Translations under genes and position numbers: made by a program | The notes under the pieces: generated by a model | Seen by the model: only the letters and a program-made list of their open reading frames with translations | Told to the model about the DNA's origin: nothing | The model's database searches: none | In this document: positions 10,347-21,923 of the stretch, piece after piece | How positions within the stretch are numbered: the stretch's first letter is position 1 | How the letters are laid out: each line of letters opens with the position of its first letter | Assembly: GCA_043228905.1 (NCBI GenBank) | Contig: JBHGNT010000009.1 | Location: 15,190,001-15,254,000, forward strand | Direction of reading: 5' to 3' | DNA from: Azolla caroliniana | Taxonomy: Eukaryota > Polypodiophyta | Length of the DNA stretch: 64,000 nucleotides

Positions 10347-11371
10347 TGTCGTGAAGATTTTTGGCAATAGTGTGAAAATCCCATAAAACATACGAAATCG
10401 AGTATGAATCACATAATACAATAATTGTGAAGATAACATTTTAAATAAATTTAATATCTAAGTACAAAATGATGGAGGTTTCGAATGCACTTTATTACAC
10501 GAGAAACGGACAACTAAATGTCAAGATATGAGGGTATAAAGTTTGTGAAAGGAAAAGAGAAAATTGTGAGATATCCCACATAGGCACGACAAATACGGCT
10601 CTCATCATATATAAGGTAGAGCAAAAGATATTATCTTTGTGTCTATGTGTGGAGCATAGAGAGTTCAAGGTAACTTGAACTAAGAGTGGAGGTGGGCTAG
10701 CTACTCGTAAAGGGTTTCCGGCGATGGAGCCAGTGATCCGGTCGCATCCGACGGCAAACCGGTATCCGGCGCCAACATCTGGCGCCGGTGAGACGACGGC
10801 ATCCGGCGGGGCACCGGTAACCGACGACATCCGACGGTGGCAAGTAAGGATTCGAACCTTGCACCTCCAAGTTAGGAGTCAATTGGCTTACCATTAAGCC
10901 ATGACATTTAGTTGAATTTATATTTCTATCATTGTACTTTTATATGTAAATTCTCATACATGAGAGCTAAAATGAGTGACATGGTTATCATGCACCACAT
11001 GTAATACATAAGCGCCAAATGGCAAACATGCATTTTATGCATGTCTTGTACCCTCACATGCATCATATGCATGAGAGCATCTATAAAAGAATGAAGGGGG
11101 AGGAGAAAAAACACGTTTTTTGGGGTTATGAAATTAAGAAGAAGAAATTCGTTATCAAATTGATCGTGTAACTTGTTTACTTAAATCTAAAGTTAAAAGT
11201 TCAATCAATCTCTCTCAATCGTGTAATCTCAACTTCTCTCTTTCCCAATCTATCTTAAGTACTTTCTCGCTAAAGCTTGCACCAAAGCTTGTACCGACTT
11301 TGAATCCTTTCGGTCCAGAACCCCGGCGGTTCCGCCTCACGATCCGCGCGTAGTGACGGATCTTCACGACA
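10347..11371 (+). repeat. 3' LTR of gypsy A
   Basis: The 1025-bp LTR shares its ends and most of its sequence with the 5' LTR but lacks the expanded minisatellite. It contains the tRNA-like sequence at 10839-10905 and a TATA-like box at 11082-11088. Confidence 0.92.
10839..10905 (-). other. tRNA-like sequence inside the 3' LTR of gypsy A
   Basis: This is the second copy of the A box and B box arrangement described at 3996-4061, differing by about one base (CTCCAAG for CTCCGAG). The pol III boxes are unchanged between the LTRs. Confidence 0.65.
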
Positions 11372-11819
11372 ACGTGCAAAAGCAAGTATGAAGACCGAAC
11401 AGAAGGAAGAAAACTCAGGTTTAATGGAGAGCTTGAGCTTACGCAGTATACGCGGGAGAGACAGAGAGAGTGAGAGAGAGAGAAAACACAAGAACTATAT
11501 TCAAAAAGGGTACTCAATCTCTATTCACCACACTCTATACATATGTGTGTTCAATGAACACTTTTATACAAGTCCTAGAAGGACTGACTGAAGTACTGAC
11601 ATTACTTCAATGCTCATTAAGAGCTCCTACACTAACTCCCAAATATATTCCTCACGGAATATCTTTCCTAGCGGCCTCCCGGTTTACACACCGATCCGGC
11701 CCTACCTACGCACCGGTATGCGTACCGGTTTACGCATTCGGCCTAACCGATCAGTCCCAACCGATCCGGTCCACGGCTTCTTCAGCCGATCCAGCTGATG
11801 TTGAGCTTGTCTCTCAACA
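11372..11819 (-). repeat. Main part of the left (3') LTR of copia B
   Basis: It resumes with ACGTGCAAAAGC after gypsy A (first four bases are the target duplication) and ends CTCAACA at 11819. A (GA)n-rich stretch is at 11455-11487. By eye about 12-13 single differences or indels separate it from the right LTR. Confidence 0.88.
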
Positions 11820-14800
11820 CTCCCCCTCAAGCTCAACTTGAGGCTCTTCGAGATCTTTGGGCTTACAGCTCCGGTTCCTCCTGGCTTCACGCCTCGCTCG
11901 CGCTCCACGACCTGTTCGACTCCACGCGCTTAGACCCTTCCGGTCGGCTTGTCTGCTCATGTGGCCCTTATCAGCTCTTCTGCTCTTGCGGTGTTGACGC
12001 TTCTCCTGCTGCCTTTTCTTCCGCTTGGGCCTCGGTTGATTCAGTGTATCTGAACCAAACATCCGAACTGACTCGGCTACCTCCGATCGGTTTTTGCTCT
12101 CGTCCGAGTTGGATTCATCTTCCCCATGCGTGGTTGGCTTCGGCTCTCTCCTTCGGCTGCTCCCCTTCTGTCCGCTTCCGGACTTTTCCGCGTGTCCGCC
12201 CTCGGCTTCTTCAGCCGATCCGAAGTCGAACTCGGTGTCGCGGTCTCCACTCCTCTCCTGCTGCCTTGCTCGGTCGTTCGGGACTGTTCTCCCCCTCAAG
12301 TTTGGCACGTCGAGGTGACGCAACCCGAGCGCACCTGAGAATTGCTGCAACTTGTCCAGACCGAGAGGCTTGGTGAAGATGTCGGCAGTTTGCCAATCCG
12401 TCGGAATGTACTGAAGTTCGACTTCACCGGAAAGGACACGCTCACGGACGAAATGGTAGTGCACCTCAATGTGCTTGGTCCGTGCGTGGAAAACGGGGTT
12501 TTTCGCGAGCTGGATGTTGCTGAGGTTGTCGCAGTAGATCGTCGTCGGATCTAACACCTCCTCTTACAGGTCCCTAAGCACCCGTTTCAACCATATGGCT
12601 TCGCATGTCGCAACAGCCGCTCCTCGGTACTCAGCTACGGTGCTCGACAGTGCAACTGTCGGCTGCTTCTTACTGCTCCACGCAATCGCGGCACTCTCGA
12701 GGGAGAACGCGTATCCGAACGTGGATCGGCGATCAGCGGCGTTGCCAGCCCAATCAGCATCGGTGTAGCCGACTAACTGCGCGGCTGCACCGGTCCGATA
12801 TAGCAGTCCCCGGTCCTTAGTGTCGTTGACATACTGAAGTATGCGTTACGCACACTGGAGGTGCTCCTCGGTAGGTCGCGCCATGAACTGACTGATCACT
12901 CCGACCGGATAACTGAGGTCGGGTCGGGTGATGGTCAAGTATATGAGGCTTCCGACAATTTGTCGGAACCTCGTCGGGTCGCATACCTTTCCCGTATCGG
13001 GACGAAGCTTGACGGTTCTGTCCAGAGGAGTCGAGACGGACTTACAGTCAGCCATCCCGAATTTGAAGAGCATACTCAGCACGTAATGACGTTGGCTGAT
13101 CAATATGCCTTCGAGGGTACGGATCACTTCGATCCCGAGGAAGTAATGAAGGTCCCCTAGATCCTTCATGTCGAACGATGCCGCAAGCTGGAGCTTCACG
13201 CGGTCGATTTCATCTAGGTCGGCGCCGGTGATGACCAAGTCATCAACATATAGTAAAATACTAACCGGTCCGAGTCGACCTTTCCGGATGAACAGGGAAG
13301 AGTCCGATTTTGACATGACGAAGCCCATGCAACGCAGTTGTTGCGTGATCTTCGCGTTCCAGGCACGTGGGGCTTGCTTCAGTCCGTAAGGGGACTTCTT
13401 CAGTCGGCATACTGCCGAGGAGTTCGTTCCAGAGTGAAATCTGGGGGGTTGTACCATGTACACCTGTTCCTCAAGGTCACCTTGTAGGAACGCATTCTTT
13501 ACATCCATCTGATGTAAGTGCCACCCCTTCACCGCGGCTACTGCGAGCAAAACACGGACGGTCGTCATTTTCGCGACCAGCGCAAATGTCTCATCGCAGT
13601 CGATGTCGTGTTTCTGTGTGTAGCCCTTTGCCACTAGCCGAGCCTTGTACGGGTTGACCGAGCCATCGGTGTTGTACTTGACCTTGTACACCCACCTACA
13701 CCTGATCGGTTTTACCCCTGTTGGTGCGTCAACCAGGTCCCAAGTCTCGTTCTCCGCCAATGCGTGCATCTCTTCCTCCATCGCGGCACGCCAATTCGCG
13801 TCTTTACCCGCTTCTGCATATCTCTCCGGCTCACGCACTTCCGCTACACGGGTCATGTACGCATAATGATGCGCCATGTACTCGTTGTATCCGAACCGCA
13901 AAACAGGATTCTTCTGGCGGGTAGATCGGCGTAATCTCACATTAGTCGATGTCGAGGCCTTCTCGGTCAACGCGGACTTCGCCTTTATAGACCTGTCACC
14001 GGTTCCCTCGGAGTCGGCCTCGCGTCGGTCTGACTCGTTCCTATCCGTGCCGGAATCTGACACCTTCTTCTTCCCTTTCTCTTTGCGCGTAAGCCGTCTC
14101 CTCAGCTTCCTATGCGGGGAATGCACGGTCGAGTCTCCACTTCTTGTCGGCTCTTCATCGGACTGATCGTACCGACTCAGTCGTCCAATCGGTCCACCTA
14201 AACGGAGTGAAATCGGACTCTCTTCGCGGGTTTCGATTTCGGGCTCATCCGGAGGCATCTCGGCCTCGCTGACCTCATCGTCAGAACTCGGATTAGAGTC
14301 GGGGTTCGGAGTTGGGGGCTGGTACCAAGACGCGGACTCGTCAAACACAACGTCGCGGCTGACACGCGCTTGTTTGGTGCGAGGGTTATAGCACTTATAA
14401 CCCTTCTGCTCGTCCGAGTAACCGACCAAGATGCATTTCTCGGCCTTTGCGTCCAGCTTCCTCATTTTCTCCTTCGGTACATGCATATACGCAATGCTAC
14501 CGAACACCCTCAAGTGTCGCAAGTTCGGCTTCGTTCCGAAATATAGCTCGTGCGCCGACACTTTGTCTCCAATCCGGTTCTGGATGTATACCACGGTCCT
14601 TACCGCCTTGGCCCAGTAGAACTTGGGCAAGCTCTTCTCCTCCAGCATTTCTCGTGCCGCTTCCACAACTGACCGATTCTTCCTCTCGGCCACGCCGTTC
14701 TGCTCCAGCGTGTATCTACAACTGAATTCGCGCCGAATTCCCATTTGTTGTAGGTAACCGTTGAATTGACCAGAAAAGTACTCTTTCCCGCCATCCGACC

Positions 14801-16589
14801 GCAGGCACTTGATCTTTCGTCCCGTTTCCGTTTCCACGAACCCTTTGAGGTCCCAAAAACAGTCAAAGACTTCGCTCTTCCTCTCAATGAGGTAGATCCA
14901 CGTGTGCCGCGTGTGGTCGTCGATGAAGGAGACGAAATATCGGCTCCCGCCAAGACTAACGTTTTGTGCCGGCCCCCATACATCGGAGTGTATAAGGTCG
15001 AGCTTGTTCCGGCTCCGGTTTCGCTCGTTGGGGAAAGGAAGTCGGTGTTGCTTCCCAAGCTGGCAGGCTTCACAAATTTATGCCTTTCGGGCACTAAATT
15101 TGGGCAATCCGAACACTACTTGTTTCAATTGCAGATCTTGAAGCCGTTGGTAGTTGACGTGGCCTATCCGCTTGTGCCACAAGTCGATGTCTGACTCGGA
15201 TTTTTGTCCCTTCGCGAACATTGTGGTGCCGCCGTCAGTGGAATCGAGGATGAACATCCTCCCGTCTCTGCGCCCTTGCGCAATCACACGGCCTTCTTCC
15301 TCAATGAAGCACCCGAGGTGTCTAAACCGAACCTCCATCCCTTGGTTGACGATCTATCCGACCGAGACCAAGTTCTTCGTGATTGTCGGAACGTGTAGTA
15401 CGTTCATGAGTTTCCCTTTCTACCCGACATGGCTAAGGGGAACTTCTCCGACATTCGCGATCGGATGCGGATGGTCGTCTCCAGTTGCGACTACTCCAGG
15501 TTGTATCGGTTTTTCAAGGTACGAGAACCACTCCTTATGGCTCGTCATGTGGTTTGACGTGTCGGAGTCTACGTACCACACCTCTTCCGGTCTCGGGGTG
15601 GTCCGTTTCATTGAGTTTGCTTCGTGTCTCGTCACGAAGGCAAACCCTTCTCCGGCTCTCCCCGAGTCTTCGGCGTAGTGCGATCGCTGCCGATTTCCCT
15701 TGTCGATATGTCCGGAGCCGTTTCCAGAACCGGTTCTCTCCGAATCGGCGCGCTTCTTCCAGCACTCACTTTCCCTGTGGCCTTTCTTGCCACAGTACCA
15801 GCACTCCGCAATGACCTTCCCTTGCCGGTTCTCATCGCTTCGACTCCCCCTGTTTCCGGAGGGTCCGGAGTTGCTGTCGGCATCACTTCGGTGCCTTCTT
15901 CCTTGATCTCGTCGGCCACCTCCATTGCGCGCCGACTCGCCTCGTCCTCCACGTCCACGGGACCTATCTCCCTCCGTGTACAGCATTTTGTTGTCAGTGT
16001 GCGTGCTTGTAGATGCACCCGCTTGGTTCTCCTCTACTACGAGCATTGATTGTAAGTCGAAAAAGGACGGTGTATTCTCCCGGGTACACACAGCCGTTCA
16101 GAACACTCCGAACTTCAACGCCAAACCTCTGAGACAGATCTAGACCATCTCGCTCTCCTTGATGTTCACCTCTATGGAGGCGAGGGAGTCGCAGATATCC
16201 TTGATCTTCAAGGTATAGTCCACCACCGACAAGTCGCGTTGTCATAGGTTGCTCAACTCCTGTCGGAGCTGAAGCTTCCTAGCTGTGGTGCTTGCGGCGA
16301 AAATCTTCTTCAGATTTTCCCACACACCCTTCGGTGTCTTTGCATCCCGAACATAGCTCAATAGTTGTTCATCCACACACGACGCAAAGCAGTATAATAC
16401 CTTGCTCGCCGATTGCTCCCACGATGGGAAGTCTCTGTGTGTCGATTCGGGTGCCGCGTCATTAGCTCCTTCGACATAACTCCAATAGCCGTGCCTGAGC
16501 AGGTACTAGTGCATCTTGTAGGACCAAGACGCGTAATTGGTTCTGTCGAGCTTCTCTGTTGGAAGCGAGCTCGCCATGCCTCTATCCAT
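11814..16589 (-). pseudogene. Copia B Gag-Pol polyprotein: one frame with nine nonsense codons and no frameshift
   Basis: From ATG at 16589 (MDRGMASSLPTEKLDR) to the stop at 11814-11816 a single minus-strand frame of about 1590 codons carries the whole copia polyprotein in order: Gag, zinc knuckle CWYCGKKGHRESEC (about 15750-15795), protease (about 15560), GAG-pre-integrase (WHKRIGHVNYQRLQDLQ, about 15170), integrase (RSDGGKEYF, EQNGVAERKNRS), RT (about 13850-13100, LLYVDDLVIT) and RNase H (TTIYCDNLSN, about 12530). The protease site reads VDSDTSNHM where family members have VDSGASNHM, so the conserved Gly is lost. Internal stops are at 16506-8, 16242-4, 16140-2, 16098-100, 15420-2, 15354-6, 15078-80, 12846-8 and 12564-6. 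After RNase H an unusual basic tail of about 160 residues continues to the LTR. Confidence 0.9.
11817..12330 (-). CDS. Charged C-terminal extension of the copia B polyprotein
   Basis: Copia polyproteins usually stop a few residues after the RNase H end (here GLRHLDVPNLRG). In B the frame stays open for about 160 more codons, rich in Arg, Lys, Glu, Ser and Gln, to PQVELEGEC just inside the LTR, so the polypurine tract is part of the coding sequence. Copia F has a similar tail: after 'LQHLDMPHLRG' its frame runs on with charged residues, and its last ORF ends in the same PQVELEGEC and shares the motif SRQADR. Conservation in two elements supports a real domain. No function is recognised; a basic nucleic-acid-binding tail is one guess. 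Confidence 0.55.
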
Positions 16590-16649
16590 CGTTCCTCTTG
16601 TTCTTCTTCGTCAAGCTGTGTCAGCTGCAGAGAGGTTCTCAACCCTCAC

Positions 16650-16661
16650 GCTCTGATACCA
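16650..16661 (-). other. Primer-binding site of copia B
   Basis: The plus strand reads GCTCTGATACCA, the complement of TGGTATCAGAGC, directly beside the right LTR. It marks that LTR as the 5' LTR of this minus-strand element. Confidence 0.85.
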
Positions 16662-17119
16662 TGTAAAAAGTAACGTGCGAAAGCAAGTATGAAGACCGAA
16701 CAGAAGGAAGAAAACTCAGGTTTAATGGAGAGCTTGAGCTTACGCAGTATACGCGGGAGAGACAGAGAGAGTGAGAGAGAGAGAAAACACAAGAACTATA
16801 TTCAAAAGGGTACTCAATCTCTATTCACCACACTCTATACATATGTGTGTTCAATGAACACTTTTATACAAGTCCTAGAAGGACTGACCGAAGTACTGAC
16901 AGTACTTCAATGCTCATTAAGAGCTCCTACACTAACTCCCAAATATATTCCTCAAGGAATATCTTTCCTAACGGCCTCCCGGTTTACGCACCGATCCGGC
17001 CCTACCTACGCACCGGTCTGCGTACCGGTTTACGCATTCGGCCTAACCGATCGGTCCAAACCCATCCGGTCCTCGGCTTCTTCAGCCGATCCAGCCGATG
17101 TTGAGCTTGTCTCTCAACA
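16662..17119 (-). repeat. Right (5') LTR of copia B
   Basis: The 458-bp LTR starts TGTAAAAAGTAACGTGCG and ends CTCTCAACA. It preserves the empty target site of gypsy A. It is flanked on the right by gypsy C integrase sequence. Confidence 0.9.
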
Positions 17120-18231
17120 CCACACCAGCCAGTCCTACCACTAGAACCATTCCAGAAATGGGGGCTGGATTTCGTCGGGCCATTTAAACCACCGACAATG
17201 AGAACTGGCAACCAGTACGTGATCGTCGCGACGGATTATTGCACTAAGTGGGTGGAAGCGAAAGCCCTACGAGACAACACCGCGGCGTCAACGACAAAAT
17301 TCTTATACGAATGCATTTGGTGCCGGTACGGATGCCCCATAGAGCTGATAAGTGACCAAGGAGGGCACTTTCTTGGGCAGGTGGTAGAAAGTTTGACAAC
17401 ATTCTATGCGGTAGTACATAAAAGAAGCACACCATACTATCCGCAAGCAAATGGGTTATAGCTGAGTCGACGAACAAAACGCTCCAAAATATCCTCCGGA
17501 AGATTCTCAATGAAAATCGGATAGATTGGGACACAAAGCTGCACAGTGCGCTCTGGGCTTACCGGACAACGTACAAAACAAGCATCCGGACAACACCGTT
17601 CCGGTTAGCATTCGGATTAGAGACAGTCATGCCGGTCGAGTTCCAGGTACCAAGCTTACGGATTCAGATTCGGGAACGATTGAACGAAAAGGAATCGGAG
17701 GCAATTCGGTTAAAGGCTCTGTGCGAACTGGAAGAACACCGACTAGCGAGCATTATGCACCTGGAATTGGAACAACGGAGACAGAAAGCATTTGTAGATT
17801 TGCACCGGAAGGGAAACGAAAAGATGTTCGGGACCGGCAAGCTGGTACTCGTGTTCCAGACCCGGATGGGCAAAATGCCAGGTAAACTACGGTTTAGATG
17901 GACCGGACCATACTGGATCACACGTGAGTTCAATGGGTCCTACCAGTTGGGGACACTTGCCGGAGAAGTGTTGGGCAAATGGGTCAACGGATTTAGACTA
18001 AAACCATACAAAGGACCTATGCCTAAGAACCCATTTGAACGAAAGGCCGCCACCGAATCAGACGCCGGCAGGCCAACCATAACGGCAATCGGTGAAGACG
18101 ACGGCTACCATCAAGCCAGTAAGGAGGAGCATGAGCCGGCAACCAAGGAGAGCAGAACGACGGCAAACCGTCAAGAGGCCGGCAAGTTGCACGCTTCGAG
18201 CAAAGGTTCGACAGGACCGGAGAAAAACTAA
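17120..18231 (+). pseudogene. Gypsy C integrase, C-terminal two thirds
   Basis: The plus strand encodes a Ty3/gypsy integrase core starting at PFQKWGLDFVGPF, with catalytic residues in DFVGP, SDQGGHF and, after a frameshift, AESTNKT. A two-base TA insertion at about 17460 creates TAG at 17459-17461 and shifts the frame; the rest runs open from about 17466 to 18231 (WAYRTTYKTSIRTTPFRLAF, then a charged C-terminal domain with GPYWITREF). The element's LTR, gag, protease, RT and RNase H on the left are missing, replaced by the right LTR of copia B. The lineage differs from gypsy A. Confidence 0.85.
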
Positions 18232-18637
18232 CCACACAAGTTTTAAAAACAAAAAACAAAAAAAATAATAATAATAAAGGAGCGAATCAAAAAAATCATG
18301 GAAAGGAGTGGTGGAAACATCCATGCACACGAGGAGTAAAGAGGCACGTCGAAAAGGTACGAGGAGCTATGAATAGGACATTAAACCACCGCCACATGGC
18401 ACGCAATGCTATTATAGTACACGACCTGCACATGCGGAGGCTCGAAAAAGGCGCCAAGATGCAGAGAGAAAAACCCCCACACATCGAGACCTTCTCCTAT
18501 CGTGAACCAAGGAGAACAGACACAGAGCGACGTGTGAAAATAAATCGTACAGAGCTCGCACACAGAGAACCCCCTCCCTCAGAACTTTCTCTCTCACATT
18601 CTCCCCACCATCAACGCTCTCCGACCTCGACGCAGAG
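18232..18637 (+). other. Spacer between integrase and the extra ORF of gypsy C
   Basis: About 400 bp without a recognised gene. It begins with an A-rich run (about 18240-18275) and ends with a pyrimidine-rich CTCTCTCACATTCTCC segment close before the next ATG. It could be a 5' leader or splice-acceptor region for the extra ORF; nothing proves this. Confidence 0.5.
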
Positions 18638-21433
18638 ATGGACTGCCAAACGTTGTCTGAAGCCGCCAAGAAATAGTTACGGCAGCACGGTCTGGAGGGT
18701 TTCTTAACGATCATGGAGGCGGCGCCACACAAGGAGGTCGAGAAGATTATAAAAGAAATCGACACGGAGGTGATCACGGAGGAGGCAATCCGTGCGTTAA
18801 TAGGCCTTCCGGAGGGAGGTAGCTACACGATCGACAATCCTACCCCCGAGCAACTCATCAAATATTTCTGTGAGTACTCTCTAGCCAGCAAGGGCTATAG
18901 GACACAAGGCGGCGAAGATATGCTATTCCGTGAAATTGCTCGTGTGCTCCACGAGTTTGGCCACGTGTACCCTTGACCCCCCATCATGCCTCAGAACTGA
19001 GCAGGCTTGATCATCGCAACCTATGAAGGGATCAAGGTGGATTGGCCGGTATTGATCGCAGACGGTTTGTGTGCGGCGATCGAGATCGTCAGAGGAAAAG
19101 ACGGCAAAGAAGGCCGAGAAGGACGGAGGATATGGCACGCAGTAACGCAGTGGCTCACCTTGCTTGTGCCACCCGTCTAGCCCGTCCAGCCCAAGAAGCG
19201 GGGAAGAGTGGCAGACGGCACCCCAAAGAAGGCTTCCAAAAGACAATAGTTGTTGGCCTCTAAGGCCACTAAGGGGAAGGCGGTGAACGCAGAACAGGCG
19301 GGAAAGGAGAGCGCCAGCCGGAAGCGGCCAACGGATGCGCAGGAGGAACCACCGGTACGGCCTGTAAAGTTTACACTCCGCCGACCAGTGAATAGAGAAG
19401 CGGACCCCTTGGCGGCAAAACTCAATGTCGGGACTCAGGAAGAGGAAATAGAGGAGGAGCCTACAGAGCACCTCCAGCGACGGTCGTCGGCAAGGACTGT
19501 TGAGGCAGCCTGGAAACGTTCGGACCCTCATACGGAGGGAACACCGGGTCCCCATACTGAGACTCCCACGCCAAGGGAGGAACCGGAACCGATGCGCACG
19601 GCACCAGAATCAGAAGCCCCTGCACCACCGGCACCACCGGCAAGTCCCATTCCGCCAGAGCCGGAAAGGTCAATACAGCCTCCCTCGGCCAACCAAGAAG
19701 AAGCGCAAGGGGAACCAGGACAGCAGGGTGGTCCACGGGCAGAAACGGAATTACAACTCAGTGCAATCAGGCGGGACCACCCATCTACAAGCGAGCCCAT
19801 CTGTCAAACCTCCGTGCAAGCACAACAACAATGCACCAGTAGCCTGTGGCTCCGGTGGATAGGCGAACAGATTGCCGGAGCAGTGGGGTATATTGAGGCG
19901 GAAGAAAGAGCGCAAAGCGAACGGTTGCTCATCACAACCGAACAACTAGAGACGGCCCGGTCCAGAATCTGGTGCCTTGAAAAAGACTTGGATCAGGTCA
20001 CGGCAAAGATGGCCAAAATGGCCTTAACGGCAACACAGATCCAATCACCGGTGACTCCGGTAAGTGTACAGAATAAAGAAACAGATCAACCTGTACATAC
20101 CAATAAGACCCCGGCAACGGAAACCGTTCCAGAGAGAGATGCGGCGCAAGCCTAGGAGCTTGCGGAATTGAGAGATGAACTTGCCGCACAAGAAGCGCTA
20201 AGGAGCCGGGAACGGGAATTGAAGACAACGGCCGAAGCAGAATTAAAGAAGATTGTTGAGAACCTCCGTCGGGCAAAGGAGAGCCTCCGGAAAGGCCATC
20301 AAGCGTATGACCGGCTAAGGGAGGAAAAAGACAAAGTGCTGCAAGAAAAGGACAAACTGCGGAAGACGGCGGAAACAGAAATTGAACGACTAAAGGAAGA
20401 GCTCCGCCAGCAGAAGGACCGCTAGGACCAGGCCCGTCGACAGATCAACGCACGGCTCAAACAAAAGACAGATGATTTTGAGCACCTGCACCGGGACTAC
20501 AAACAACTGGAAACGGAGCATAAGGAATGGGTGGTCGAGCTCCAACAGGAAGTTGATCAGGCGGCGACGGCACTTGCCGACGAACGAGCGGAAAATACAA
20601 GACGGTTGGACGAGGCGGAGAAGGTCCGGATGGAGCTCCAGAGGCAGCAGGAAGAAGAAAAGGAGAGAGCGTCAACGGTATTGCAAAAATTACAAAGCAC
20701 ATATCAAAGGCAATTGACGCATTACAAGGAGCAGGCAGAAGACAACGTCAAAATCATCAAGCAATTGAAGGAGGAACGGCAAGCGGCGGAGATCAAATCG
20801 CAATTGGGAACGGGCCGGATTCAGTGCATCCTCTGGGCATGGCTGAATCAGACAAAATGCTTGATTGACGAAAGCTCCGTAAGATGGTGGACAAAGTGGG
20901 CACAAAATGCGGCGGAACTCCAATTGTTACGGGCAGACGTGGCAAATCGGCGGAAGGAAGGAGATGATTGTTATACGTTGACTTTCGAGGATTTCACCGC
21001 CATACGGGATGAGCTAGCCGAAGACTTCCAAGTCCTAGCGGATGAACAGCTGGCGCAGGTCTGGCAACTTGTAGCTCAGCTAGACGATGATAGGCTGGAC
21101 GCTCAAATCCAGTTTGAAAGCTACGAGCGGTCCCAGGTTCGGGAAGAAAAAGCACGGGAAGCGACAACGGTTAACCTTAGTGATGAGGAACTGTCGTCGG
21201 TCGAGGGCCAGGCCGGAACCAGTCAGCCGGAGACCACTACGATGGAGGGAGCAACGACGGAAACGTCGGTGTCAGAGCAACAGCCGGAGGAGCAGCCGCA
21301 ACAGCCATCAAAGGACCAGTCGTAGCAGCCATCAACAGAGCAACAACAGCAACAACAGCAACAACAACCAATTCCAGATGAACCATTGGAAACTCTCGAA
21401 CAAAGCATTCTGGGTATTTTGGACGAAGAATAG
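18638..21433 (+). pseudogene. Gypsy C extra ORF, copy 1: long coiled-coil protein of unknown function
   Basis: One frame of 932 codons runs from ATG 18638 (MDCQTLSEAAKK) to TAG 21431-21433 with eight internal stops (18674, 18974, 18998, about 19178, 19247, 20153, 20423, 21323) and no frameshift. The order is: an N-terminal globular part (about residues 25-170, ending near IWHAVTQWLTLL), a basic segment (KKRGRVADGTPKKASKR), a long Pro/Glu-rich disordered part, a conserved block (WLRWIGEQIAGAVGYIEAEE), a long coiled coil (about 20160-20800), a WW-containing segment (SSVRWWTKWAQNAAELQLLR), and a Gln-rich tail ending EPLETLEQSILGILDE. It lies after integrase and before the LTR, where some plant gypsy lineages carry env-like or extra ORFs. 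I see no signal peptide or membrane segment, so an envelope is unlikely. I do not recognise the family. Confidence 0.6.
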
Positions 21434-21488
21434 CAAGGGTCGGATGGTGGATTCAACGTACAAGGTATTGTCCCACGGGCGTGCCATG

Positions 21489-21923
21489 TGTTACCGGTCG
21501 GCAAAGGAGTCCAGAGTGTGAAACGGAGGAGTTAATTAATTATTAGGAATGGTTGTAAGTAAGCTATGAGTGTGGACGGACGGAGCGGAATCGGTATGCC
21601 GTTCCGGATCCGGACCGATCCCGGATAGGTGCGGATGGCACTGTTTTGTACTACAGACTGGAAACCTATTTAAAGGCCCGGATACAATGTAATGAGAGAC
21701 GGATAATTAATGAAGCTTAGTGTTTTTTATCTCTCTGTGTTAATTGCCGTTCTGCATTCATTGTTATATCTTACGCGTGTGATTATTAAGGACGATCTTA
21801 CTAAGTAGCCTAATTAAGTCGGATTAATCGTTGAGCCTACTCCTCTTGCCGTAACACCCCTTTGGTGAAGTGTCTTCCGAACACACCCTGTGTTAGGCCA
21901 TTGTCCGGCCCTAAGAGTTAACA
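21489..21923 (+). repeat. LTR 1 of gypsy C (borders approximate)
   Basis: The stretch TGTTACCGG...GTTAACA (435 bp) is repeated at 23898-24359. It contains a TATA-like CTATTTAAAGG (about 21668) and the shared segment TTCATTGTTATATCTTACGCG. The copies are clearly diverged. Because the sequence upstream is also shared between the copies, the true left border could lie a little further right. Confidence 0.7.

Larger units (their letters stand above)
3229..11371 (+). mobile_element. Gypsy element A, complete, inserted in the LTR of copia B
   Basis: The 8.1-kb element has two LTRs with perfect 10-bp inverted ends (TGTCGTGAAG and CTTCACGACA), a PBS, a gag-protease ORF, a pol ORF (RT, RNase H, integrase) and a polypurine tract. 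The target duplication is ACGT (3225-3228 and 11372-11375), or AACGT if the last A of the 3' LTR is counted as target. The undisturbed target can be read in the other LTR of B (GTAACGTGC, from 16672). Order of genes RT, RNase H, integrase marks Ty3/gypsy. Its proteins resemble fungal gypsy elements more than standard plant chromoviruses (recalled motifs, not a search). Confidence 0.93.
3214..17119 (-). mobile_element. Copia element B, full length, interrupted by gypsy A
   Basis: Two LTRs (3214-3228 joined to 11376-11819, and 16662-17119) of about 459 and 458 bp enclose a minus-strand gag-pol. Both LTRs are TG...CA on the plus strand (TGTAAAAAGT ... CTCAACA). The minus-strand PBS lies at 16650-16661 and the polypurine tract sits against the left LTR at 11820-11840. 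By eye the LTRs differ at about a dozen positions, near 3 percent. The 5-bp flanks do not match (TAAAG on the left, CCACA on the right), and the left flank is copia D while the right flank is gypsy C integrase. Confidence 0.85.

Noticed and set aside
18713-18976. Separate small gene of 87 codons
   Set aside because: It is in frame with sequence on both sides and is a piece of the broken extra ORF of gypsy C.
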